This document shows positions 12,001 through 64,000 of a stretch of DNA of 64,000 bases, piece after piece. Position 1 is the stretch's first letter, and the number at the start of each line of letters is the position of its first letter. The notes beneath the pieces are model-generated. The model saw nothing but the letters and a program-made list of their open reading frames with translations, was not told where the DNA came from and did no database searches. Source of the stretch: Pyrocephalus nanus (Eukaryota > Chordata > Aves > Passeriformes > Tyrannidae). The translations under genes and the position numbers were made by a program. Location of the stretch: positions 13,158,001 to 13,222,000 of the forward strand of contig CM076276.1 of assembly GCA_038380795.1 (NCBI GenBank), written 5' to 3'.

Positions 12001-14639
12001 ACAAAACTACTCCAGGCTAATGCTGATCAGCACCATTACTCAGCACCATTTCAAACACAGGAACCCCCAGTCAGTACACAAATAACCTTATCTCCTGTGC
12101 TGCTACTGGGAGATAGCTGGAGTGTTTCACACCTTCCACTGCTCACTGTATTTAAAAAGGCACCTATCCCACTGGGATACATCCTAGCAAGAACAATCCC
12201 AGTTACATGGAGCAGCTTGAACCCATCCACCAACAGCAATAAAACACACCATTGTCTCAGAGCACACACAGACCTCAGACTATTATTGCCTTGCCTTTAA
12301 GTAGTTACAGTGATGCCCGAATTCAACAATGTAAATGGAGTCCTAAAATATCTCCAGACCAAATCCATCTGTAAAAACCCCCAAAATTCCAGCGACAGGA
12401 ATTAGCGGCGCGGTTCTGACGGTCCCAGAAAGAATGCAGCCAGTGGCAAGCCCCAACACCCAGCGCCGTGACACAGTAAACCACTCACAATAAAATGATA
12501 TAAATAAAAATAAGACACCCATTCCAAACTAAAGAATGGGAGCTTCTTCCAGCAGGCACTAAACAACACCCGAAGGGCTCCGTGTCTCTCGCACTTGGGT
12601 TTGTGATACTCTTGCTTGTTAATCAGCTCCTGGCCCCTGGGATGTGCTTCCTGTCTCCCTCCAGCTGTGCTGGAGTGGCTGGAATTGCCGTGTTCGTTCC
12701 ACCTATTTTTGCCACAGGACTTTTTGGTGATTTGTGTCCAATTTCAAAGCACAAGTCACGCTGCCAGCCATCGCAGAAGCAACGCCCACTGCATTCTCAG
12801 GCACACAAAGCACTGCTCTACCCAGGAATTTGGACTTCCGAGGCAGCTCCTGGAACTCCAGCCCTGGAACAGGCTGCCAGCACCCTGCTGGGAAGCAGAA
12901 TGCACCTTATCACCAGTAACACCTGCCCCAACTGCTCTTCCAGGGCCTGCTGTTGGTGCCCTGGCTGCAGCCAGGCCAACGGGAAAAACATCCTGGGAAG
13001 GGAGAAAAAGAGATGGAAGAAGGCCTGTTACCAAAAATGCAGCTGAATGTCTACAGATCTCCAGGAAATGCGTCTGAGTCCCTTCCCAAGTCTTGGTATT
13101 CCAGGCACAAACTCCTGTCAAGATGATTGTTTATTAACATCGAGTCACACCAGCAGACACCCAGCACATGAAATCTATTAACGTGTTTACAATTGCAGAA
13201 GGCCTGATGTAAGGCAGAGGGATTTTTGCACAGCATTCACCCTGGAAATTCAAAGCTCATATTAAAGCTGTAAATCCCACAGTCCTGGGATTAAAAGCTG
13301 TCCCCTCAATCCTGCAAGTCCTAAAGGAAATGGGTTCCACCACATGGTTTGAGCTGAATATTCCCATGTATCTGTTCAGGGGTGTACCACAACCTGCTCA
13401 AGATCTGGGTCTGCAGAATGATGGGTCTCAAACATCCCCCACCCCTTGCTTTCCAAACAGTTTGCTGGAGGAAAAACCCTTATGTCACCCTCTTTGGAGG
13501 CAGGAGAGGCCACTTGAACTCAGAATGCAAAGGCCAGTCTAAGTGCCTGATGGGGGACACCTGCCTGCTCTTCCACTGCTACTGCTGGAAAGCTGTGACG
13601 GCTCCAAAGTGCATCAGGTGAGAGAGAGAGAGCAGAAATTGTAAGAAAGAACCAACCACCACAGAGACAGAATAGAGAAACAGGGATCTGCTCACAGGTT
13701 TTAGCACCAGGACTGCCTGTGCCCCTCAGACACCAAGGCAACAACTGACTGCCTTTAGAACCTCTGCTCAAAGGAGCCTGCTGTTCCATCCACAGGGCAG
13801 GCAGGGAGATGGGAAAGAAACACGGCAAGGAAAGCTGTGAAAAGCAAAGGACAACAAGCTGAAGTCCCTCAGCACCACACCTTGGAAACAGAAATAGAAG
13901 TGCACAGCAGCAACATCAGCTTTTCTCTTTCAAAGTATCAGAGGCCTCAGACAGTGACCAAACCACAACACCAGGTAAGAAAATGATCCTTGCTCGAGGA
14001 GCTGTAAGGAAACTGCAACAAAACCACCAGTGACTAAATTCATTTGCATGAGAACAACCACCCTAAGTATCTTCCAGTCAGACTCTAAGGTAAAATAGTG
14101 GAGGACTCTCAAAGACAACACTCCGGGTCATAAAGCACAGGTGAGATGAAAAGAGAAACCTCCTGGGCTGGACCCACAGGTGCTCTCAGTCCTCACCCAC
14201 CCAGGGCTCCAGCCAGCACAGCTGCAAAGCAAGGGACACGGGCAACCCTTTGAGCCAATCTCCTTTTTGCCCACCCCAAAAGTGCCATGTGGAGCTCACG
14301 CTGCACACACATTGTAGTTCATCACAGCTCTTCAGCCTCGGGTGAGATCCCGACCTGCCTCCACCTGTCTGGAGGGGGCAAGGTCAGCTCCAGAGGCAGA
14401 AAAACTCACTGGACACGTCCCCCACATAAAGTCAGAGCACATTAAAACTTCCAGGCTTTGCTCTCTCTCTCCACCGAGCCGAGCCGGCACTCGGATAAAC
14501 AGAGAGAGAAAGAGGAGGAGGAAGAGGAGTATCTCTTACACAGAGCCCTCAGCTCCGGGGACAGCTGTGTTTGGGTCTCCTTCCTGCAGCAGCTCCCACG
14601 GCAGATACCTGGAATGTCGAGATGTCCCAAAGGCACCCA

Positions 14640-15600
14640 CACCGAGCGGGGAGGGGAGGGATTCAGGACAGAAGAACAACCTTTTATCCTCCTCTCCCCA
14701 CCAGCTCCGGTTTATCCCGGGACAGGCCTTGAGGAGAAGGAGGGGGGAGGGAAAGGACCCGGTCCTGAGGGGGGACGGAGTGTCCCCGATCCCGAGGGAA
14801 AGCGAGGAGGAAGGGAGGGTGGTGACGGACACGGGGACGGACGGACGGACACGGGAGAGCCGGCTCTGAAGGGAAACAGGGGGAGAACGACCTGTCCCCG
14901 AAGAGAAGCGAGGGGAAGGACCCGGCCCTGAAGGGACGGACGGGACGGACACCGGGCCCTCAGGGGGGTGGGGAGGACACCCCGGGCAGGCCCCGGTCGG
15001 GGGTCCAGGGAGGCCCAGGGACGCCCCCTCTGCCGCTCGGTCCGCCCGGCGGTGGCACAGCGGCACTGCCGGGCCCCGCGGGGGTGCCGGCGCTCTCCCC
15101 TCACTCCCGGGCCCCGCGGGGGTGCCGGCGCTCTCCCCTCACTCCCGGGCCCCGCGGGGGTGCCGGCGCTCTCCCCTCACTCCCGGGCCCCGCGGGGGTG
15201 CCGGCGCTCTCCCCTCACTCCCGGGGGTGCTGGCGCTCTCCCCACACTCCCGGGCCCCGCGGGGGTACCGGGGGAGCCAGCGCTACCCCCGCACTCACCG
15301 GCCCCGCTTCATTTAACCGCCGCTGCCGCCGCTTCCGCCCGGCCCGCGCCACGTGACCGCGGCCGCCCCGCACCACAGAGAGGCGCGGACAGAGCGGCGC
15401 GGGGGGACGGGCGGCGCGGGCGAGCCCGGAGCGGCCGACCTACCATAGAGACGGGGGGAGGGCCGGCCGAGCCGCGCCACGCCCCCTGGCGGGCGGGAGG
15501 TGTGCTCGTAGGGAGGGGGCGGGGCCTGAGGGGAAAGGGGCGGGGCCGGGGCTGCACGTGTGTCCTGGGGGCTGGGGGGGGGGGCAGGGAGCACTCGGGG
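14640..15600. promoter_or_regulatory. CpG island, likely promoter of the leftward gene
   Basis: The stretch is strongly GC- and CpG-rich, unlike the AT-rich DNA on both sides. It contains two GC boxes (GGGGGCGGGGC at 15,515-15,525 and GGGGCGGGGCC at 15,537-15,547), a CACGTGAC E-box at 15,350-15,357, another CACGTG at 15,555-15,560, and an ETS-like CTTCCG at about 15,331. On the minus strand two good donors follow: ATG then GTAGGT (intron from 15,443) and GGGGCCG then GTGAGT (intron from 15,298). A rightward gene is unlikely, because SMURF1 ends in the opposite direction 500-600 bp away. A leftward TATA-less promoter is the best reading; the exact start site cannot be set. Confidence 0.65.
15069..15296. 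repeat. 38-bp GC-rich minisatellite
   Basis: Four almost perfect 38-base units (15,069-15,106; 15,107-15,144; 15,145-15,182; 15,183-15,220), each starting CCGGGCCCCGCGGGGGTGCC and ending CTCCCCTCACTC. They are followed by a shortened unit (15,221-15,249) and a diverged, longer one (15,250-15,296). The array sits inside the CpG island directly downstream of the GTGAGT donor at 15,298. Because 38 is not a multiple of three, the overlapping open frames here are by-products of the repeat. Confidence 0.95.
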
Positions 15601-16070
15601 GGCTCGATTTGGGGACAGGGACTTTATTTGGGGTTCTGTGCCGGAAACCCCACGGGAGGCTCTGCTGAAAGGGGGGAACACCAGTCCACAGGCTCAGACT
15701 CGCACCCGTCCTCCTCCGTTTGCAAAACAGCAGTAATTAAAAAAAAAAAAACCAACAGGAAAGCAGAGATTTATCAGCGTTAATGACTTTTTTTCCAGCT
15801 CTCGTTAAGGGGGAGATCATAATTTCCTTCTGGAAAGTAAAGATTTGGAAAAGTATCCGGACAATTGATAAAAGGTAAAAAGGTCGAGGCTCGTAAGTAA
15901 TCAGCTGAAGAATGAATGAAACAAAGTGTTCTCCCTGCAGGGGAGGACTTTCATCTGGGCAGTCCATACAGATCAGTTAAACCAGTTGCATTTCCATGCT
16001 TTATCCACTCGATTCCCATAAATTTAACAAATGTAACAACGCTTAACAAAAAAACCCCGTTGGATAGCAA
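15445..16070. other. Short intergenic gap between SMURF1 and the next promoter
   Basis: About 600 bases separate the SMURF1 cleavage region from the candidate first exon of the leftward gene. The right half is AT-rich with an A-tract at 15,739-15,751. The left half is the edge of the CpG island with a G-run near 15,575. I see no gene in it. Confidence 0.6.
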
Positions 16071-19000
16071 GAGTTTAAAGTTGTGAGTTTATTGCATATG
16101 TAACAAAAATGAACATGACCTCCTGGGTCCAGCCTACTATACAATCACTGTTTATTCCAGCTGGTTCCATAACCACATTAAATAGAACTAGTATTTCTTT
16201 AAATACTTTGATTTAGACATAAAATGAAACATTAGTGTACAACTTTCACAAAATAAATCTGCAATAAAAACAGTGGGAAGAATAACAAGGATAGCAGCAA
16301 TACTTAAACCATGACATTACAAAATAATAATAAATTAAAAAAATACATTATAAAGTGGTCGAGGAACAACAACAACAACAAAAAAAAATTAACAAATTAA
16401 AACCAGATCCATACTGTGTTTCTGGGAACTTGCTGTACCACACGGCCCTGAACCTGGGCACCGGCTCCAGAGGGGCCCGGTGGCTGGATCAGTAATTTAC
16501 GGAATCTGCTGGATTTTGGAACCACCTCGACTTGCAGCGAGGCCAAACTGCCGAGCGAGCGCCGGTCGCACCGCCTGGAGCCTGGAGCAGCCTTTGTGGA
16601 GCGGGGTCTCCTCTGACGTAATGCCCAAGTGAACACTCACACCCATCCGACAGTCTCGTTTCCTCCCGGCTGGAAACACGAGCAGAGTGGTGGTTTTTTC
16701 CTACATCCCTGAGCATAGAGTAAAGGCTGAGGAGCAGGATCAGGGCACGGCAGCTTGCTGGGTTTGCCGTGAGGACAGGAACGACAGACACGCTGTACCT
16801 CGTATTCCCTTCGGGTCAGATCCAAGAGCATCCGCGCACAAGGTGGGACGTGGAATGACAAAATGGACACCGGACTCGATGTTATTCTTTGGGCAAGTTT
16901 GAGAAGTTTACAACCAGTTCGAGTGCTGGCAGACCGAGCGGGAATGGACACACCAATTCAGGCAGCTGAGGTTATCCGAGCCACGCAAACTCCTGTTTGC
17001 ATCCCGTCCTTCCCTGGCCTCGGAACTGGCCACAGGAAGCACAAGCCGTGGCTCCAAACCTCGCTTCTCGCTGCTCCTCCATCCACCCAACCAGCTTTAA
17101 GGCCTGCCTCAAACGCACGTACAGAACAAGACAGGGAATGTCGTCATCGTCGTCGCTGAAGTGGCACGAAATTGCAAAGACAACACGATGGGAGAGGTGG
17201 TGAAGCTGTTGGAAAGAGAACTGAAATAATCAAAAAGACAGTGCCCCGTTCTCGTCGCCGTCAGCACGGAGGAGGTACCTCGACAAGGGCTTTAAAACAC
17301 AGCAAAAAACAGACGGACTTTTCGGAACAACGATCCTTGCCTAATCTTATTTTGTGCATTCAATAAAACACTGACCTAGCAAAGACATTAGGAACTACCG
17401 TATGTCAACTGTGTCGCTGACATAAAGCTACTTGACCTACAGATCTCCAAATCAAGGGCCTTTTCCCTTCACCTCGCTTGGTTTGCACTGAGCCAGTTGT
17501 GCTGCAGGTAGAGCTTTGCGTGATAGGATTTTTGTTAGGGCTGGCCTTTAGTATCTGGGTTTGGGGTCTTTTTTTTTTTTTTTAAACTCTTTTAGTGATA
17601 AATCCACATGAGACTGCATGCAAAGCTTTTGGGCAATAATCCATTTTGCATTTTTCCTATCTGACTGGTTTATTGCACATTCAAACGTACTGAAAGGATT
17701 AAATACACTCTATGAACAGGTCTGGCTTCCAAGCCATTTGGAAAAGCTCGGGCTGTGGGGACTCTGCTACTCCACCCGATGCCACAGCTGCATCTCCTCT
17801 CTTCTCTGCAAGAGTTGTGTAGTTCCATTTATTACGTCCCGACAACCAGAACTGCAGAAACTGGTCCCCAAGTGCCAAAAGATCCCCTACAGAACACGGC
17901 TCTGAACAGGCCTCTCCTGTAGAGTCTTGCAGGATGAGCATCTTCAGCCACCCCCTGCAAACCTCACTGCATGGTACAATCTCACACCTCCGATGCAACC
18001 CTTACTCCCAACAGCAAATCACAAGAATTATGGTCAACGGCAAAAGGAAAACCACAAACAAACAAAACAGAAAGATGCCAGGGTTTTGACACGTGTCTAC
18101 TTTCTGTCCTATCACAGTTTAAAGCTATTATCAAATTCAATTAAAAAAAAAAAAAAGACAAAATAGAAGTATTCCAGTAGACGCCTCCTAAGAACGATCT
18201 CTTACCCACAGCTGAATTTCAATGCACTATTCCATAAACATAACATCTGTTAAATGGTTCAGTAATGAATCTCTCTAAATATCAGGCTTGCCAAAGGAAA
18301 AAAAAATCCTATAGAAGCAAGTCTGCTAGACTCAGGTTTAGACATGTTTGACAGATAAGTGGGTCTCTCTGAAGCCGTGTTATTTGTTAAAATACCGTCT
18401 CATCTTGGTGTGCAAAGTGAAAAAAAATGTTAGTGATTCAGGTATTTGATTTGCTTTTGTTTCCCCCGTGTTAAGAGAACAAACCTTTTAATATTAGTTT
18501 CAGATATTTGAAAAAATAGCCTTATATGGCTCTCTGGAGAAATTTTCATCCCTACAGAACTGAAGTCATAAATTCTTCCAATAGCTTTCCACAACACTTA
18601 AAATGGACTCACTATACGGTTCCCCTTTTACCTCAACCTCCAAATAAACCTTTCCCAAGGCCAGAAAATTTGCAGCAGAAGTTTGCTCTGTTAACTCGGC
18701 TTTTAGTGATTTCCATGTGAGTCTCGGAATTGAAAAGTCAGGCAAACACATCTGGGGTAAAACAGTGGCACAGAAATCACAGCTTTGGGGCTGAACGGAT
18801 CTTCATCCTCTGCCTCCTCCTCCTCACAAGGCTTCTCTGCAAGCTACTTACTTCTGAATGAACTATGGAAAGTAATTCTGCAGGAGGAAATTAATTGTTT
18901 TCATGTGCAAAACAATCAGATTTCAGCCAGGACAACCAAAAAGACACCATTCAATACCATTTAAGCTGTCTCAGATTCCTTCACTTTTCTCAAGGTGAGC

Positions 19001-19651
19001 CACAGCTTCCACTGGGAGCTTCCTGCTAAGGCAGAACTTGGATTTCTTTACCTTTCAGTTAAGTGTTCATATGGAGGTATTTTCTGCTAGAAGTTTTTTT
19101 TTTTACTTTTTCAACAGGTGTTTAAAATGTGCAATGCAAAATCTGGTGCCAGTCAGACACTCTGCACCTGCTGGACTCTACAAAGGCTCAAGTTTGATTT
19201 AAGACAAAACTAACCAGGTGCACCTACCGGTTGCAAGTTCTCAGCAAATTAAGCTCATTCCTAATTACACTTTGATTCTCCTATTAAAAAAAAACCCCAC
19301 AGGTCGCTCACCCTATCACAATATGTGTTACAAATCTAGCAGAATATCCTGTGTAACCAAAGCCAAATGCTGAACTTGGCTGCATTTCGTTTGGGGGGGG
19401 GGCGGGGGGAGGGATGGAAGAAGAGGGAAGGGGTTATTGTAACAAAGGGGAGAAAATAGAGTTGGGAACCACCAACAAAAGCCCCGACCCCCCACCCCTC
19501 ATCCACCAGCGGCGGAAGGGAAACAGCCCGATCTCTAAGTTGTCAGAGTTCTGATGCTTCAGACAGCTTAGCAGGAAGTTCACAGCAAGCTTCTTCTAGC
19601 TTTTGATTTGGTGGTCCATGAGCTAGCATCTGTTTCCTTTGGTTGCTTTTT
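16070..19651 (-). other. SMURF1: SMURF1 3' untranslated region
   Basis: The region runs from the stop codon to the distal poly(A) signal, about 3.6 kb, and no other gene is visible in it. In the transcript it begins with moderately GC-rich sequence, with a G-rich run (from 19,481-19,500) and a C-rich run (from 19,393-19,413), then becomes AT-rich, including a poly(A)-like run from 17,570-17,582. A long regulated UTR is usual for SMURF1 in vertebrates. The left boundary is inferred from the poly(A) signal. Confidence 0.8.
16088..16093 (-). terminator. SMURF1: SMURF1 distal poly(A) signal
   Basis: Canonical AATAAA on the minus strand (GCAATAAAC in context). About 25-35 bases further along the transcript is a GGGGTTTTTTTG run, a typical downstream U/GU element, so cleavage is expected near 16,065-16,075. 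Other AATAAA copies inside the UTR on the same strand, at 16,151-16,156, 17,669-17,674 and 17,828-17,833, could give shorter messages. Confidence 0.75.
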
Positions 19652-60890
<41,239 letters not shown>

Positions 60891-61207
60891 CGCGCCTGGA
60901 GCAGCAGGAGGAGGAGGAGGAGGAGGAGGACGACGAGGAGGAGGAGGAGGCGGCGGCGGCGGCGCCGAGCTCAACCGGCGGCCCCGCGCACCCCCGCCAT
61001 GCGGGCCCGCCCGCTCCTCACGATGCCGGGGGGGGTCCCCGGCCCCGCGTGGCGGCGGCCGCCGCAGCCTCGGTCGCCTGAACCCCGCGGAGCCCCCTCA
61101 GCCCCCTCAGCCCCCGCAGCCGCCGCCGACGCGCCCGCCCGGCCCGGCCCGGCCGCGCACAACGGCGGCCACGCCCCCGACACGCCCCCGCGCACGGCGG
61201 AGGGCCG

Positions 61208-61215
61208 TGACGTCA
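61208..61215. promoter_or_regulatory. SMURF1: CRE palindrome in the SMURF1 promoter
   Basis: TGACGTCA, the full CREB/ATF1 consensus, stands inside the CpG island about 320 bases upstream of the SMURF1 ATG. It suggests cAMP/CREB-type or constitutive ATF control, by inference from the motif alone. Confidence 0.6.
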
Positions 61216-61315
61216 GCGCGCACGGCGGAGCGGCCGCGCCCGGGGCGCCATGACGGGAAGGTCGCGGGGAGGGAAGGTCGGGGCGGGGCAGGGAGCGCCC
61301 CCTGGCGGGGGGAAT

Positions 61316-62854
61316 GGTGGGATGGGGGATGTGGGAATGGGGCTGGGATGGGAGGGAATGGGGGCGCGCAGGGAGGGACTGGGGGGAATAAAGGTGGAAT
61401 TAGGGAGGAACGGTGTGGATTTGGGGGAATTGGGCTGTCTGGGGGTGAATAGGTGTCCTCAGGGGTGACACGCACGGAGGGTGTGTGGGGTGCCTGGGGT
61501 TGGCACGGGGGTCAATAAGGGATCTCAGGGGTGGCACAGAGGGTGCCCAGGGCAGTGGTGGAGTCCCCATCACTGGGAACACTCAGAGAACGAGCAGATG
61601 TGACATTTAGGGTTTGGTGGGCTGGGGGTGCTCAGCTGAACGTTGGACTTGACAATCTTGGAGGGGTTTTTTTCCAGCCTTTATGGTTCTCTGACTCCAA
61701 ATGCTCCCCTGGGGCCAGGACGCTGGAGGCTTCAGTTAGAAAAATTACCTTTTCTCACACGTCTCTAGAGGGAGGCCGGGCTGCCCTGGGGAAGCACTGG
61801 GGACACAGCACAGCAGGATCTCGCCCTCCCTGCTCCCCATGGGTGCCCCATCCCACCCCACCAGGATGAAGCAGGTGCCTCCAGGCCCCCAGAGCGGAGC
61901 ACCAAGGCAAAAACTGCCTCTCCTGCCGCCTGGGCCAGAGCAGGGCAGCTCCAGGGAGCCAGGCAAGCAGCTGCCTGCAGGTCCCACACCCACCCCACAG
62001 CAGCCTCCGTGAGCCACCAGGCACTGGTCCCAGTCCTGCAGCTGCCAGGGCACACAGCAGGCACAGCCCAGCACTCTGCCAGCAAAGGGCTGTGCTCTCC
62101 TCTCCCCTGGAGCCAGGGCTGCAAGGATGATGATGTAACTCAGGGGCACAGCAGTGGGAAGGGCTCAGGGCTCTGTGTAAGACCCTCTGGCACAGGTTTA
62201 TGTCCAGCACATACAGGAAAGAAGTCAAAGAGATCTACCATTTCTCTTTCTATCTTGGTTTTAGGCATCAGAGCAGCAGCAGCAAGTGACAGCCCTGCAG
62301 GGCCCTGGGAAGAACCACGTGGGATGCTCCACACAATCCACAGTCAGGGTGGTCACACAGCCCCCATCTCCGCTCTGTGTCTCCACTTACACTGAGGAAG
62401 CACCTTCCTCAGATTCGTTTTACCCAGTGAAATGTGACCATTCCCAGGTGCCACAGCAGCCCTGTCAGCAGTGGGAGGGCACACACAGCCCTGCAGCTGA
62501 GGGAGCAAAGCCCTGAGCCCATACCCAGGGTCGTTTGGAAGAGCCAAACCCCACACAAAGCAGGGGAGGGGAAAATGCCCCCTCATCTCGCACTGAGCAA
62601 AGCCTTTGAGATGCTACAAGCCCTGCAGGGATGGAGCAGTGTCCAGCAGCTTGCTGTGAACCTTTGGACTCAAGAGCCACATCAACTCCATCCTCAGCCT
62701 CTGCTCACCTGGAGCTGGAAGGCTGGGGGAGAGGAAGGACAAGGGGCACTGAGTGCAATGGAAACCTTAAGATGCTACTGGGAAAAACCCAAGCCATGTC
62801 ATCTGCAGCAGCACCTTAAAAAGGGAGGAGAAAACAATCAAAGGCAAGAGGTAC
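61316..62854. other. Intergenic region between KPNA7-like and SMURF1 genes
   Basis: About 1.5 kb lies between the 3' end of the importin-alpha gene and the SMURF1 CpG island. It contains one CR1 fragment and G-rich simple sequence near 61.32-61.45 kb. No exon with convincing coding content was seen on either strand. Confidence 0.6.
61533..61700 (+). mobile_element. CR1 LINE 3' fragment upstream of SMURF1
   Basis: The plus strand follows the CR1 tail: GGCACAGAGGGTGCCCAGGG, CAGTGGTGGAGTCCCCATCA, CTGGGAACACTCAGAG, then GTTGGACTTGACAATCTTGG and TTTTTCCAGCCTTTATGGTT. It is 5' truncated and diverged. It lies about 230-400 bases beyond the promoter island, in the opposite orientation to both genes. 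Confidence 0.88.
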
Positions 62855-62870
62855 AAAGCCAGAAGTGCAA

Positions 62871-62876
62871 TTTATT
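62871..62876 (-). terminator. KPNA7: Poly(A) signal of the KPNA7-like gene
   Basis: AATAAA on the minus strand (GTCAATAAATTGC in context), 115 bases after the stop codon. Cleavage is expected near 62,850-62,858. This gives a very short 3' UTR of about 135 bases. Confidence 0.8.
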
Positions 62877-62990
62877 GACAAGTTTCAGAAGTAAAAAGAC
62901 TCAGCATCTCTGCTCCTCGTGAACTGGATGTCTGGGCTCTTCCAAAGCACCTTCACCCACCAGCTCAGAGTTGTGTTGTGCTTTTCGTCT

Positions 62991-63071
62991 TCAGAAGTTG
63001 AAGTCTTGCTTCTCCACTGAGAAATCATACAGCCCATCTTGGCCAGTCTGAGGCTCCAGGTCTGAGTCTTC
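62991..63071 (-). CDS. KPNA7: Last coding exon of an importin-alpha gene, probably KPNA7
   Basis: After a good acceptor (CTTTCCTCACAG) the frame reads EDSDLEPQTGQDGLYDFSVE then KQDFNF and TGA. This resembles the acidic C-terminal tail of importin-alpha proteins; KPNA2 ends with a Tyr-Thr-Phe segment and a terminal FNF. Importin-alpha carries proteins with nuclear localisation signals into the nucleus, and the acidic tail is bound by its export factor CAS. KPNA7 lies directly upstream of SMURF1 on the same strand in mammals, which supports the name. The exon starts in phase 0. The preceding exon, which should end the armadillo repeats, was not found up to 64,000 and presumably lies outside. 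KPNA2 or another paralogue is the alternative. Confidence 0.68.
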   Translation of the reverse strand, partial: EDSDLEPQTGQDGLYDFSVEKQDFNF

Positions 63072-64000
63072 CTGTGAGGAAAGGGATATCCAGTTATAGA
63101 GTCTGCATCTGAATAAACACCCAAGCTTTGTTTTACAGCAACTTGCTGCTTTATTCTTGTTTTAAAGATTCAGCTGCTGTGAGAAGCTCTAACAGAGCCC
63201 TGGGAGACCAGACCTGAGTCCTCCTGTTCCTGACAGCACACGCTGAAGCTGCAGTGTCCCTGCATCCCACACACAGAAGCAGCCAAGCCTATGGGCTCAG
63301 ACACCAGAGGGAGAAGAAAAAAAAAAAAAAAAAAAAAGAGTGGCTGCAGTGGCAGAACTCACTCAAATTAAATTGGAACAGCAACAAACCAGGACTGCTT
63401 AGGAGAGATGTTCCCCCCCTGGCATTCAGCCCCTCAGGAAGGTGTGGGAGAGCTTCCCCCACAGCCTCTCACAGGGAGATCCCACAGCCCCTGCTCTGGG
63501 CAAAGGACTAAACCAGGCATTTGCTCCCTGCTGCAGCTCAACCCAGCCTGAGCCTCAGCTCCAAGACCTGCCAGACCTTTAAGCCTCTTCCCTGATGTTT
63601 TCCCATCTGCAAGATTGAGGCTGGGACCAAGCATGGCATCTGTGACAGTCACTGGACCCTTGCAGCTCCTAGCTGGTGTCTCAGGCTCTTTTTCCACAGA
63701 TTCATTACCATGGGAAGGGTCAAGTAACCTAAATGCAACCTGAGCACTGCTGTCAGCCGAGTGGGAGGCTTCCATTCATAGTGACAAGCCAGCTCAGCTC
63801 CGAAGGAGGAAACTTCTCCACATTTGGTATTCACATCAGCAACTGCAGTAACTCCAGCTGATGCCAGTTTAAATTCCAGCAGCAAGATGCTATCAAGGCA
63901 CCCATGTCTGCTGTGCAACTCATTGGCTGGCAACTTCGAGCTTTCACAGACCTTCAGAAGCAGCTGGAAGAAGCTGCAAGGACTACTCCAGTCCTGGGGA
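63072..64000 (-). other. KPNA7: Presumed last intron of the KPNA7-like gene
   Basis: This 929-base stretch up to the window edge shows no exon coding for armadillo-type sequence on the minus strand. It includes an A run at 63,318-63,338 and is otherwise unremarkable. Confidence 0.55.

Larger units (their letters stand above)
636..15298 (-). other. Presumed first intron of the unidentified leftward gene
   Basis: No recognisable protein-coding exon lies in this 14.7 kb. It holds one clear CR1 fragment (3,868-4,052), A- and T-rich tracts near 3.15, 4.8, 5.1, 8.34 and 8.94-9.02 kb, a 32-bp tandem duplication at 7,611-7,674, and GC-rich DNA from about 14.4 kb. A few short segments have good acceptor/donor pairs on the minus strand (7,109-7,148; 5,151-5,219; 4,901-4,937; about 2,019-2,070), but they do not join into one open frame. 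They could be noncoding or alternative 5' exons, or chance. Calling it an intron rests on linking the CpG island at 15.3 kb to the start exon at 0.5 kb. Confidence 0.35.

Noticed and set aside
1..15300. TRRAP exons, expected from mammalian gene order
   Set aside because: I looked for the conserved start and the C-terminal end of TRRAP on both strands and saw neither.
14968..15783. Long plus-strand frame across the left CpG island
   Set aside because: Much of it is the 38-bp repeat read in shifting frames plus GC-rich DNA, with no known protein resemblance.
60891..60974. In-frame proline-rich N-terminal extension of SMURF1
   Set aside because: The frame is open upstream of the ATG, but no in-frame ATG was found (the apparent start is TTG). 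The known family N-terminus is MSNPG, so I treat this as 5' UTR.

Overview
This is vertebrate nuclear DNA, almost certainly from a bird. Genes are split into short exons with GT-AG introns, three repeat copies carry clear CR1 LINE 3' ends (two shorter pieces look alike), and SMURF1 is compact. Nothing looks bacterial, viral or CRISPR-like. All recognised coding sequence lies on the minus strand, so genes read from right to left.

The centre of the window (about 16.07-60.9 kb) is one complete SMURF1 gene, the HECT-type E3 ubiquitin ligase that acts on BMP/SMAD and RhoA signalling. I placed all 18 coding exons by reading across exon-intron borders. The reading phase closes at every junction and gives 732 residues plus stop: a C2 domain, two WW domains and a HECT domain. 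Intron 1 is 25.5 kb and the other sixteen total about 13.6 kb. The start codon lies in a CpG island (about 60.73-61.31 kb) with a perfect CRE palindrome. The 3' UTR runs about 3.6 kb to a canonical poly(A) signal at 16,088-16,093.

The right edge (62.85-64.0 kb) holds the last exon and poly(A) signal of the next minus-strand gene. Its C-terminal residues look like an importin-alpha tail, and its position suggests KPNA7, which also lies directly upstream of SMURF1 in mammals.

The left part (1-15.6 kb) begins, only about 600 bp beyond the SMURF1 poly(A) site, with a second CpG island containing a 38-bp minisatellite and candidate first-exon donors facing left. The next 14 kb looks like intron. 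At 507-635 there is a strong translation-start exon candidate with a good acceptor, a good Kozak context and a GTGAGT donor. I could not name this gene. In human the neighbour on this side is TRRAP, which converges on SMURF1; the start exon here does not look like TRRAP.

Other content is low-complexity A/T tracts, CR1 fragments, two further minisatellite-like arrays and a few intronic CpG-rich patches that could be regulatory. I found no strong evidence for an undescribed system. The unidentified left-hand gene is the best lead.
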